A stretch of 64,000 bases of DNA. Origin: Conus ventricosus (Eukaryota; Mollusca; Gastropoda; Neogastropoda; Conidae). The translations under genes were made by a program, and so were the position numbers. This document shows, piece after piece, positions 1 to 13,609 of the stretch. How positions within the stretch are numbered: the stretch's first letter is position 1; each line of letters begins with the position of its first letter. The notes beneath the pieces are model-generated. The model made no database searches. It had not been told where the DNA came from and saw only the letters and a list, made by a program, of their open reading frames with translations. Location: NCBI GenBank assembly GCA_018398815.1, contig CM031601.1, forward strand, positions 26,148,863 to 26,212,862. Direction: 5' to 3'.

Positions 1-31
1 TACTGTGTTTTACTGACATCTCAGGACTTAC

Positions 32-254
32 GTGAGGCAAAATATTGCACCATGGAGCCCCGGAAGCCAGCATCTGAAGCCATTTCTTTGAGTGGAGAGA
101 GCAGGGGTTCGATCTCCTCATGGGAGTAGAGGCCAGGCACCTCTCCGGCAGACAGCAGGGAGTTGATGAGCTCCAGGAACTGCGGCTCCACAAACTGGTG
201 GTCCTCCAGCAGCAGAACCACCTGCTCCCCTTCCACACCCGCCAGCTGCATCAC
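32..254 (-). CDS. DYNC2H1: DYNC2H1 exon 42 of window (AAA4 Walker B)
   Basis: 223 bp; encodes [39 protein letters not shown] and [27 protein letters not shown] is the Walker B region. Ends in phase 1 before gtaagt; the gene continues below position 1. The intron 255-1351 upstream holds an inverted repeat of a hammerhead-like family. Confidence 0.96.
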
Positions 255-2869
255 CTGGGCAACCACCAAGGGAGACGACTTGAACACAGAACTCGTGATG
301 CGGTGTTCTGACAAACCCCTCTAAAGTCATTTTAAAAGAAATTCTTGTGACTCCACCGAACAATATGGACAAACGAATCACAAAACAAAACACGATGGTC
401 TTCTTCAGGCAAGACAAAAGACACTCAGGACAACGAAAATGAAAAATGAGCAATCACTTATCTTTGTCGAATCTGAATTCTAACTGGAACGAGCAATCAG
501 TTATCTAGCCTGAAAAAGACCAAAGAGGTAAAAACGCATCATGTTTTGTCATGTGATTCGTTTGTCCACGTTGTTAGCTGAAGTCATAATAATTACTTTT
601 AAAAGCATGTTTAGACTTCCCCTGTAGTCGCCTCACTTTGCAATAACCCCTCTAAAGTAACTTGCTCCAAACAAAGAGTTCCTTCCCTTGATTCTTTTCT
701 TTTTTGTTTTCCTTTCAGTTTTTATACATCCAGTCCTAGATTCAGTAGGGCACACAATGTTATCAAGTATGTGAGATAAAAACACTGTCGTGGAGATCAA
801 CATAATCACTGGCTTTGTTGTAAGGTTTTAACTTGCTCAATGACTCGATGAGATCAATTAGTTTTCTTGGTTTTTGTGGAATGGATACTTGAGATGAAGC
901 AGACAGATCATGCTAAAGCGTTCTTTCACACTTACTCTTCCATTTTTCTATCTCTCTTTGAAAGAAAAGTGTGGTGCTGAGATGAATCCAGTCTTGGAAG
1001 TTTTCTGAACATGTCTGAACCTAGAAAAGTTTTGCCTGATTTAACAGGAAACATTTACAACAACTTCAAAAAAAACGAAGTCTGACCAGATCAAAGAATG
1101 AAAAAAAATCATTTAATAAATGTCATTCAAAGCATAAAAAATTGGAGGTAATAGATTCATCTAAAAACTCAGAGTGACTGATCTCAATAATAGTGGTATA
1201 GAAATAAAAGACAAACATCATTTACATAAAACCAAAAAGCATTCTGCCTGAAAAAGTTCCTCTGCAGTATTTCTCTTGTTCATCTTTTCCACAGCTTTCG
1301 CACATAATACTCCTTTGTCATAAACCTGAAGAATGTTTCATCCCAACTCACCGTTTTCAGGTCAGCCTTGAACTGCTTGTCCCCGTAGTTGCGTGACACT
1401 TTGGGCGTGACCAGCTGCATCTGATGCATGAAGGCCACCAGGGTGACCGCTGTGCGCCGACCCACGCCCGCACGCCCCGCCAGCAGCAGTGAGCCCCAGG
1501 CTTGGTGAGGACACGGTCCACCCTTGCCATGTTCTCCAGCACTTCCTTGAAGATGATCACGTCCAGTTCCCGGTTCTCCCGACCTGTAATGGCAGTGGTG
1601 AATGAATGGTTTGTTGTTCAAGAGAATGCTCTTTGCTGATGCTGAGGCTGGAACAGGATGATGCTGGATGTGGCTGTGAAAGGGGGAGGCTGGAATGAGG
1701 GGCATGGGAGTGATGCCACTCACCTGGTGCAGGTGATGAGACAGCCAAAAATAAACAAACAAGTAAATAAACTAAGGGCCAAAGCATCACAAGAACAGTA
1801 CTAGTAGTGCGTGGACCTGTTCTTTTTGGTTACCATCCTGCTGTTCAACATTTTGGCAAATAGGTTTTTTTCTCTTTGTAACTTATTATAAATTCCCTTC
1901 AACATCAACCAAGTGCATTCACACTCAAATAGTATTCCACTTTTCAAAGATCTAAAGTCATCTGTCATTATTGTGTTTCCTTGTTACCAGTCTTCTCATG
2001 TGACATCATCAGCAAGCATTACCAGCCTCTTAATTACCATAATATTACTTTAATTCTGTCTTAAATGGTGTATTGGTAATCACAAAAATATTACTGCATT
2101 TAATTTGCACCACCATCCTCATTTGACATCATCAGTAAGAATTAACATTATCTTAATCACCATAGTGTCACTTTGAGTCTATCTTTTATACTGTGTAGTT
2201 AATGACAGAATCTAGCTCTATTTCCACCACCAAACTTACAGTAAATGTTCTGACATTACAGTTTCAAAATTATCACATCTCACTGCAGATAATCAACAGA
2301 AATGCAACCATGCAGAATTAGGTACAAAATGAGCATTGTTTCTTGTCATTATGCTTTTTCCCATAGTAAAGAAATTTACTTATTTCATATGGACTATTCA
2401 TGTAGCCAAATACCAGTATCACAGTTGCTTAGAAACTTGTCTTTACTTTAACTGTGTTCAACCAATTCATGAAAACATCAGATCCTATGTCCCATAACAA
2501 TGAATTCCCTAATACAACAAAACTGCTCATAGCAAGTATTCAGCAAGGTCACATGTTCTTACTTTCCAGAAATGCCCTTAGTGCAGCAAATCAAGCCATG
2601 CTAACCACCAGAACCATTTTGTGACTGACAGAAATACAACTGCTACTTTGTTGAAACAAATATTGATGATATCGATGTTAAAAGGTATTTGACGGTAAAT
2701 TATTAATAACACTGAAACAGAATGCTAACAAATATTAATAAATAAATGACTTATTCTCAAATATAAATGACTTATTCTCATATATAGAAAGCATTCTTTG
2801 TGTATATATACATAGTTTTTTTGTATGTGTGCATGCATACAAAACACTTGTGCGCACACTCTCTGTGTT

Positions 2870-2930
<61 letters not shown>

Positions 2931-3318
2931 CGCACGTGCGTGTGTGTGTGTGTGACTGTGTGTATGTATGTGTTTGTGCATGCATGTATACCTGTTTAGG
3001 TATCACTGATATTAAGCACAATAAAAAAAAAAACATTACAGATTTTCACAGCCATCAACACCAATAAACCATGGTGTACCAAACATCAAACACTTCCTAT
3101 TCCTCAGCACTGAAATAAACTAAACCCATTTGCTTATTCTTTACAGCTGATGCTTGTACACCATGAGAAACCATGGATGCCGCCCATCCCAGAAACACCT
3201 GTCATCCAAACTCAGCACTGGCAGGCTTGCAGTTTGTTCAGTTGCCAATTCATTTGTTGTTTGTGTCTTAAGATGTTCCAGAATACAAGAATGAATCTTT
3301 CTTGTGTGTGTGTGTGTG

Positions 3319-3363
<45 letters not shown>

Positions 3364-4204
3364 GCTGTTGTGTGTGGTTTCTCTACAAAAAAGATTTAAC
3401 CAGCATCAGCAGCATTGTCGCCCAAGCATTGCTTCACTGATAGGTATTCCTACCAAATGGTTGGAACTGTCAATTTTCAGTCTAGGGGTATTGGGTTGGT
3501 TCAAGCTCCGATGGTGCCTTGTGGTTGAAACATGGAGCACAAATGTCCTAATATCCTAAGTGGATGAACTGCTGTGTGTCTGCACATGCACAAGATCAGA
3601 TGTGCATGGTAAAGCTCCTGTATCCAGCCTTCGACACGTTATGGGAACACAAAAATACCCAGCACGCATCAGAAAACTTGGAGAGAAGGTAGGCAAACTG
3701 AGCACTTTCCACTGTCTACTGAAATGCTGTGATGACGGCCACTTGAAAAATCGGGACTTTCATCATTGTTCATGTGTCTTTGTGATACACCTACACCCTC
3801 TTTGTCCTGGAAAGTGATGAAGTGCAAGCGGCACACATAAACCATGCTTCTTTGTTCATGTTTCATGGGAATAGTACAAAACACAATTCCACTCTTCCCC
3901 TCCAAAGAAGGGGAAGGTGGTGTGGGAATGATCAAGAGGTTGTATACAGCTTAAGGCAAGTGTGGGTAACAACATCCATGTCCAATCTAGCCATCAAGCT
4001 CAAAATCTTCAAGCGTACTGGTAGCGCATTTATCCCCTTCTTCATTTGTTCTGTAGCTATTGTATAGCATTGTTTTCAAATATCAGAGTCCAAAAGCTGT
4101 GACAGATGTGCTAAAAGCAACCAAAGCCCTTCCATCCTTTCATATGTATGCATCATCAAACTCAAGGACACATCTTTGACAAGCAAGCATGCTCCAAAGT
4201 GTAT

Positions 4205-4237
<33 letters not shown>

Positions 4238-7200
4238 ACAGATACACACACACACTCACACATACATACATGAAAACTCTCTCTTTCTCTCGCTCTCTCT
4301 CTCTTTCTCGCTGGCACTCCCTCCCTCTCTCTCTCCCTCTCTGTCACAAACGCTTTGCTTCAAACAAAATCTGCTATGCATGCACCCCACAGCTCATCGA
4401 ATAAAAAAAAAATTTAAAAAGCATCACCATCACACTTCCTTGCATGTCACCCTGAATGCACCATAGAACCATGTTCAAGGAAAACACTGGTACTTACTCT
4501 TTTGTGGGTAGGAAAAACAACAACAAAGTCAGAAATACATTGTTACATGGTCATTATGATTCTGAAGGTAATAAGGATAATCAATTAATTAATTGATAGA
4601 AATGATAATGATCATTGTTATTGCTGCTGTACCTGTTTTCAAACATATAAAACAAAAAGGGTCTATTCAGGATGTCATTGTAAAGCAATTATTATCAGCA
4701 TCATTCTCATAGTCACTATCCTTGCTGTTATTCTTCTTGTTGCTGCTGTTTTGACATTATCATTACCATTACCATTATCATGATTCTCATTGTTATGGCC
4801 TTTTTATCATCAACATTGTTCATTTACATGAAGCATCAATTCCACAATTAGTCATAGGTGTACAGAAATAATGAATAAACTTGTCATAGCGAAAGTAATT
4901 TTTAAAAAAGAGTATGCAAGTAAATTAAGTTAATTTCCAATGCATTTGTTTTAACAAGGTCTGCGCTTGCAGAAAAAAGAGACCATGTCAAACTTTTAAC
5001 CAATGTACTCAAAATGAAAACCTAGATCAGTAAATGCGATATTTTGTGTACTCCTACAATGCGGTGATCAAAACAGACACACCATCGCTACTTGTTTGTG
5101 AAAGGGTTTTTTAATGGATGTTCTTTTATATAAAACATATATGCATATACATTACTCACTGTACAGCTGTCCCTTCTCATGGTGGTCTGATCTCGCTGAA
5201 ACTTGCCAGGGGTTTGCAAAGGTGCAGTGGCGCACCCCAGGCCCGCTGGTCATGCGGTCCAGTCACAAAGAGGTTCGAATAGTACACTTAGTAACATGTC
5301 GATTGTTACGAATGGTGAAAGGTACATGGAATGTGAACTTACAACCATACTCAGACAAGCGATAAAAAAAGATCGATGAATAATGCGGGAATAAAATTAG
5401 TTTGAAACAACAGTTTCAAGTAATGATTCCTTCTTTCCACTGCTTCTTTATGATGACAAGGTGCTGCTGCTTGCTTGCGTAGGCTTGTGCACTTTTACAA
5501 TGTAGTCAAATGAATAGTCGGTCCACATCCGATAAGTCGCGGTACTGGTACGTCAGTGCATCACAGGCAGCCATCAGTGTTTAGCAGGGTTCTTTGGATT
5601 ACTTTACTTTCAGACACTGTCCTGATTTGACGCAGGCAATCGCCTCGAAGTTGTGGGTCTCAGTTTGATCAACTGCCGGGTTTGAGGGTTGCGTGATTTA
5701 GTCAGTGGTCCGCAGGACTCCTACAGGTTTGTGTTATAGCGTCCTTTGCTCATGTCATATGGATGAATTGTTGAATCATGGGGGAAACTCCCTCAGTCCG
5801 CATCAGCAAATTTAACAAAAATCACACAACACACATGAAAACAAACCGTGGCGGCACATACACACACAACACACACACAGCATAAATATAAAAGTAATTC
5901 CAGTCAGGGGGCGCAGTGGTTAGCATCATGGGTTGAGAGCTGAGAAGCTGTCGATTCGAGTTCTACCAGGAGCATGAATTTGTGATTTTTTTTTTTGCCC
6001 TGGCCAACTCATACCCAGCTGCTGGGTGTGCACTGCCATGAAATAAAATTTGGATCCACACACTCTAAAAATGTGTTTCTAAAAGTGTTGCTCTAACTTT
6101 CCTATCCAACACTGCAGGTGTATTGAGGTGAACTTATGGGTGAACTTGGCTGACAGGGAATACAGTATGAAAGAAGTGAAGTAAAACTCTGCCATGTAGT
6201 CTCACACCAAAATTGAACTCCACAGCATCATCTTAATCATCATCATCCTCACTAATCATTCTAACACTGTGGCACTTCACGCTCTGCTCTCGTGGTGACC
6301 TCCACAAGGTAGTTTCTTCTCCACATCCACATTCAAGTTTGTTGAGATGGTCCTGAATGGACGTGATGACACGCTACTTTGGGGGAAACTCACTCATGCT
6401 GACGTAGCAAAATGTTTGAAACATTCTTCTTCCCTTAACTCCCTGAAGAGTCACTGGGTCGCGCACTTTGGAACTGTTCACCAGATTCCACTGGCTCTGT
6501 TGGTCATGTGCAAAGACCTGGGTCTGTGCCGAGGGTTTCCCTGTCCATTCTGCAGTGCTGTCACTCCTCCCCCTCATCTTCCTCCTCAACAGTTCCTGAA
6601 CGATTGGTTTCGAAAAGCCATTGATCTTATTGCATGCCTGATTGGTTCGAAAGCATTGAATCTTATTGCATGGCCATGATTGGTTTCGAAAAGCCATTGA
6701 ATCTTATTGCATGGCCATGATTGGTTTCGAAAAGCCATTGAATCTTATTACATGGCCATGATTGGTTTCGAAAAGCCATTGAATCTTATTGCATGGCCAT
6801 GATTGGTTTCGAAAAGCCATTGAATCTTATTGCATGGCCATGGTTGGTTTAGCAAGGCCATTGAATCTTATTGCATGGCCATGATTGGTTTCGAAAGGCC
6901 ATTGAATCTTATTGCATGGCCATGATTGGTTTCGAAAGCCATTGAATCTTATTGCATGGCCATGGTTGGTTTAGCAAGCCCATTGAATCTTATTGCATGG
7001 CCACGATTGGTTTAGAAAAGCTATTGAATCTTATTGCATGGCCATGACTGGTTTAGAAAAGCCATTGAATCTTATTGCATGGCCATGATTGGTTTAGAAA
7101 AGCCATTGAATCTTAGTGCATGGCCACGATCGTTTTAGAAAAGCCATTGAATCTTATTGCATGGCCATGGTTTTCCTTTCTGAGTCGATGTCAGCAAGTC

Positions 7201-10200
7201 TTCCTGTGGTACTACGAGCTAAAGCATTTTCTCATTGGTGGTGTGATCAACAAATCTGATGTTTAGTATATGGAAATTTGTGTTACCTACAAGGGACAAA
7301 CAGGTAGTGTTGCTGTGTTTGTTGGACCAGCACAAGCGCCATTAAACAGCACTGAAATGACGCTTCGTTGAAATAACAACCATAAGCAACTAAAAACAAC
7401 AAAGTATGTGCAAATAACAAATAACATCAAATCGAAACAAACAGTAAATGATGTCACTATTACCATGAAAACAAATGAATACATGTTTAAATCAACCCAA
7501 GCAGTCAGCCAAACCCTGCTCAGCAAAAACCTGCCAGCAAGTTTCTTTCAGACTCAAACCATGCTTCAAAAGGAGTCAGAGGAAAGACTCACTGTCAACG
7601 TCATCAAAAATGTTGGCTGACCAATCAGAGCGTATCACGCTCATCAGCAGCTTGTCCACCTTTGCCTGACTGTCCTGTCCAACAATGCGGTCGCGGAAGA
7701 TGCGCCGCGCCTCATAGGCCCAGATCTCCAGCACAGTGTCGCTGGTGTGTTCGCGGGCGCCTGCTGTGAGGTCGTAGCGAAGCAGGCTCATGACCCACTC
7801 CGTCAGGTCGCGAGGCGTGAAGAGGTAGTGGCTGTAGTCGTCCACCGTGAAATGGGCTCTCAGCTGCCAGGGGAGGAAAGGTTGCATGTTCAGTTCAGTT
7901 TAGTTCAATGGTTTTAATCTATCATCTCTTCATCATGTATGATATGAAATGATAATGAATGACACGGAATTAAACCAAGTTATGGTATGAAAAACTAAAA
8001 CAATGACACCCATTAGGCATCAATCAAAAACAAACATGCCGGGGACAGGGATAAGACTCAAACCTGAAGCCTCTCTGCTGCAGCCATGCACCACAGAACA
8101 CAGACAGCAACACTCTGCTTGGGAAACATTGTGAAGATTCCTGAACGCTCAACCATGGAGTCATGGAACAAAGATGATGATAGTGGAGGCAGGGCCTCTA
8201 ACCGTCAGGAAGGGGCAATGACTGGCTGAGATACCTGCTGAGCTCTAAGAGCAAATAGATGCTGACATCCTTAGATGAGTGGGAAGTTGCAACAACATGG
8301 GCATATTCCCTATCTGTTTCATAAAAGTTGTCAAGCTCTATGCATGCTGTTGGTTCAACTGTTGGTCCCGACAAACACATTTTCTTACAGTTTTCTTTTA
8401 CTTTTCAGTTCGGATATGTGAGAAATGCATAACTGACAAGGAAACACACAGGAAATGACTGGGACAGCTGACACACTCAGCACAAAGGAACAGTTTGAAC
8501 ATCAAAAAGAAGAAATGAAAAAGGCGGCGGCTGACAGTACCTGTTCGTAGAACTGTACCATGGAACTGGCCAGGGCATGGACCTTGGCTGGAGAGCCCCA
8601 CACAGGGTGGTGGGACAGCTGCTGGTCCAGGATGGGCTTCAGGTAGGCCCGTAGATGGACTGGAGCTGCTCTCGCCCTGGGTATCTGCCATCATCACATC
8701 CATGGGCTGGGGTCAGTCAAGGACAGACGGGATTGGTCAAAGAGAGAAAGGGTGAGGAACTGGGAGGGGTGGGATTTGAAGGGGGGGGGGGGGGGGGAGG
8801 TGTGAAAGAGAAAAAGAAGAAAGGATAGGTAGAGGGTTCAGTTCAAAAGCAGGTATGCATAGGCACTGTGTGTGGTGTTCTGTTCAATTCAAAGGCATGA
8901 ATATATGTGGACTGTGTGGGGTGTTCATGTATGAATGTGTGTGTGTGTGTGTTGTGGTGTGTGTGTGTCTTGCTGTGTGTCTGTGTGTATGTAAGGATAT
9001 GTACATGTTGATGTGAACATGTGAATTCAAGAAATACCAATCAGCACTTCTGCGGAAAATAGATATTGACAAAAAGACACAGATACAGAAATCCTCTACA
9101 AACAAGACTTACGTACTGAATACTGGTTTTCATTATTGGTCTTATACTTTAGACCATGAATTAGAAAATGAAAAAAAAAGTTATTTCCACTTGTTTTGCA
9201 CTGTCTGTACTCTTTCCTTATTTTAGAAGCATCTGTGCAAATGGTTCTACTATATCAAGGCAGGCGAGTCATCCAGTTGAGGGATCTGATGGAGGGAAAG
9301 TTTTCTTCCTATCTTCCTGTCTTCCACACAGCATTGTCATACACAGAACTTACCCCACGTTACAAATCCTGACAACGGAGGAGAAGCGGGAGGTCAGTTT
9401 GTGCCGGCCCAGACCAGTGCCAGCGTTCATGCTGGCCACGATCTGCACTCCTTCCAGACCAACCCACTCCAGGTTGGAGTCATAGAAACCATTGTAGATC
9501 ACAACCTGGACACAGACCGTAGTCAACATCAAACATAGGATTTAAACAGATATCACTGTCGTACCATCTCATGGCAAAAATCTGGTCGTATGGAAAGACA
9601 CACAAACTCAAATGTTACTGCTATTTTTTTTACCTAAACTTAATAGTGTGCTGAAGTTTACATGTCAAAATCCTACCTACACACTGTGACATCTTGTAGT
9701 AACAACGTTAGCAGAATGCAGATTTTTTTTTTTTAACGCTGACATGAAATCCAAGGGAGCTACTCTAGCAATTTGCTTGACCATTAAACTACAGGCCCTT
9801 TTATCCTGTAGACTGATTGTGTTGCTTTGAGAAGGTCAGAGATTGCTCTTCCCCAAACAAGATGGCAGGATGAATGCAATTCCATCTCCAGAGAGATCCA
9901 GCTTGAGACAGGTGAAGGGTAACATCCATTTCTTCCCATGCAGTTGCTGATGGACAGCAGAAATATTCTGAGTGAAGCGCACATACCTTCCCTTTTCTCT
10001 CTTTTACAAAATGTTGTGCAAAATCATCAAAAACTGCAGAAATTTATGACAGACTTGTGAAAAATGCTAGGACATTTAAAAGGCAAACATAATCACCCTT
10101 TAAAGGAAGAACAGACTGCATCTCATGGTCATTTCATGAAAGTCTCTTGAATCTGTAAGCTATGTCATGAGATGACAACAAATCCATTTTCAGCGTGTTG

Positions 10201-11219
10201 TTATTGAATTAAGAGTTCATCACTCATTTCACAGGGCAAAGGGGAATTTTTGGAAGTGTCCATTTCCTCTCAAAGCATTTTGGTTCATACTGGTTATTCT
10301 GGTGTTATTATAACCATCTAATGTCAACACAGGTTTCCGGATTTTTATGGAGTACCCCTGATCTGCTGTGTGAACACACACAAGACTTTAGCTAGAAGCA
10401 GGTCTGCACATCTGCTGACTGCAGAGACAAGAAATATTCTGCTCCACACTTCACACCCTGGCCCTACCAGGGATCAAGCCAGTGATTCTCAGGTTGACAG
10501 CCAAGTGTTCTCATCACTTAACTGCTGCACCCATACAGAAAATAACCCAGTTCTGAAAATAACATGTCTGCAGTCATATGCAACATGCCAGATTTTTTTA
10601 AATGAAAAATGTTGGGCCAAGAATATCCTTCATGTTTAACACTTTTAGCTCTAGCTGTAGTGGTCTTGTAAAAATCCATAGATCTTTTTTTTTCTGATTT
10701 TCCTTTCAAAAGTCAACTTCACCGGATGAAGTCTTCTTTCTCTTCAATGACCTGACAGACAAAATGCATAAAATAATGAAAACTGCTATAAAGCACACAG
10801 AGCAATAGCAATAATAAAAGACAGCACACCAACCTGCTGCAAGAAAGCGATGAGCTGACAGGTGCCCCACTTGTCAGGCTTGGGCAGGTTGATGTCCTTG
10901 AGGTAGAGGATGAGGCGTTCAGTGTCCTTGGGGCGGTAGACCCTGCCGGTGTTGGTGTTGAGCACCATGCAGGTCTGCTGCAGCTTCTGCAGCACATGGT
11001 CAGGGCCGGTCTGGGCACTGCAGTGCACCATGGCCACCTGGGACGACCGCAGGTTCTCAAAGCTGTGGTGCAGCAGCAACCTGCCGCCAGGAGACATGCG
11101 TGAGGAAGGGTTACGGTGATTTAAAGTTGTGGATGGATGACTGTGCTGTTTCCTTCTGTTTCTCTGCTTGTTCATCTGCCTATTGCGAGCCTGCCTGTGT
11201 GCCTTCTCTCTCTCTTTCT

Positions 11220-11273
<54 letters not shown>

Positions 11274-11339
11274 TATACACATACACCAACATGCACATAT
11301 ACAAAAACACACACACATTCACATGCACACATGCACTTT

Positions 11340-11385
<46 letters not shown>

Positions 11386-12816
11386 TATGCATATTAACGC
11401 ACAGCACAGCACACACACAAACACACATGGTCGATGCAAAACATTTCTAGATGTAAAAAATGGCAATGACTTCACCCTCTGCGCTGTTGTATTATAGCCA
11501 TCTGTCATAAGCACAGAACATGGAATGGTAATAACTAATGCCTGTACAATCTTCTATCCTCTTTCCTGACCATGATAACATGAAAAAAATCTTCTTGACA
11601 GCTATCTAATCCCTGCTGAACACAAGAATATTAATGTCTTAACGTGCTGGCTTGGCTACAGTAATTGTTAGCCCCGTAAGAAAAGATAATCCACTGAGAG
11701 AACAGAACCTCAATGAATTACAGAAACCTTCTTTCTGACGATAGATTATTTTCTCTTATCAGGCTAAATTTTAGGATAAACACATCAATTTCAAGCAAAT
11801 GTAGGTCAATTGGGGTACACATGAGAGACTGGATGGTTTGGCTGTTGAGGACAGCACTTCTCTGGGTCCTAGTCATAACTTCAGGTGTTTCTTTTTCTTT
11901 CTGGAAATGAATATTTGAATACTCTTGTTTCACAATGTAGAGTGACCAGGATCAGCATCTGTGCATTCTTCTCCACCTACCCTTTGCCCCATCCCTCTGT
12001 GCATTCCTCTCCACCTACCCTTTACCCCATCCCTCTGTGCATTCCTCTCCACCTTCCCTTTACCCCATCCCTCTGTGCATTCCTCTCCACCTTCCCTTTA
12101 CCCCATCCCTCTGTGCATTCCTCTCCACCTTCCCTTTACCCCATCCCTCTGTGCATTCCTCTCCACCTTCCCTTTACCCCATCCCTCTGTGCATTCCTCT
12201 CCACCTACCCTTTACCCCATCCCTCTGTGCATTCCTCTCCACCTTCCCTTTACCCATCCCTCTGTGCATTCTTCTCCACCTTCCCTTTACCCCATCCCTC
12301 TGTGCATTCTTCTCCATCTACCCTTTACCCCATCCCTCTGTGCATTCCTCTCCACCTACCCTTTGCCCCATCCCTCTGTGCATTCTTCTCCACCTACCCT
12401 TTGCCACACCCCTCGGGCCCGACAATGATGAAGGGCTGCTTGTTGTCCGCCTCCAGCCAGGGGGTGAAGTAGTCCAGGCAGCGCTGGACGTCGCTGGTGC
12501 GAACGACAGGCAGAGAGCTGGCCGATGTGAAGTGGTCCACTGTCAGGTTCTCAGCGCTCTGAGTAGAGAAGGTGCGGGAAATAACATATGATCTTTGATT
12601 GTCTTTTTCCATTGCGTGGCATTCACGTGTGCACATACCAATGCTCACACACACGCATGCATGCACACAATCATAGGAACACAAACATATGAAGAGTCAA
12701 ACACACCACCACCACTGTAAACTACCCAAGTGCACAAAACTCTCTCTCTCTCTCTTTCTTTCTCACTCAGTCATGTATATGCATGCACACATATTCATAT
12801 AATGCATGTAAAATTC

Positions 12817-12853
<37 letters not shown>

Positions 12854-12943
12854 ACACACACACAAACACACACACAAACACATACACCTTGTCTAATATC
12901 ACATTTAGTGAAAAGACGTTAAATTGAAGAACAACAACACACG

Positions 12944-13005
<62 letters not shown>

Positions 13006-13558
13006 CAAACACACATTCTTTCCGTCTTCATATGCAACAATGAGTACCTCTGCTCTCCCTCCCCTTTGCTTTTTTCTTGTTTTTTTTTTTCCCTCTTAGT
13101 AAAATACATGCATCATTTTGCCATCAATATGCATGTAGAAATAGCCTCTAGAACTGCTTGTCACCTAACATTTACATTCCCTGCCACTACAGCCTTTGCC
13201 ATCAATATGCATGTAGAAATAGCCTCTAGAACTGCTTGTCACGTAACATTTACATTCCCTGCCACTACAGCCTTTAAAAACTGTTTAAGTTCAGCACAAC
13301 TCTCATTCTAATCCATTTTTTTAAACACCAACTGCAGGCCATTAAAAAAAAAAAAAAGGTGGCAGTGTTATCAGATGAATTCCTTTCTGTCATACCAGCA
13401 CAAAGACCTTACTGCATTATTTGCATATGTAAAAACAACACATTCACACAATGTGTATGACATGATGCCGATTCAATGATGTCTCAATACATCAACCATT
13501 TACAACCCTTTAATTCTGAGGCATCTGATGACAGAAAATTTCATCATACAATAGAAAT

Positions 13559-13609
<51 letters not shown>

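Noticed and set aside
10738..10767. A possible 29-base microexon between exons 36 and 37 (ctgtcag acceptor, gtgaag donor, VIEEKEDF).
   Set aside because: 29 bases would shift the frame, exon 36 joins exon 37 directly as in the family, and no family member I know has this insert.
11885..12591. Open frames of 155-195 codons with a repeated [16 protein letters not shown] peptide.
   Set aside because: They are the 38-bp splice-donor minisatellite read in three frames and run through exon 35 antisense; nothing suggests translation.
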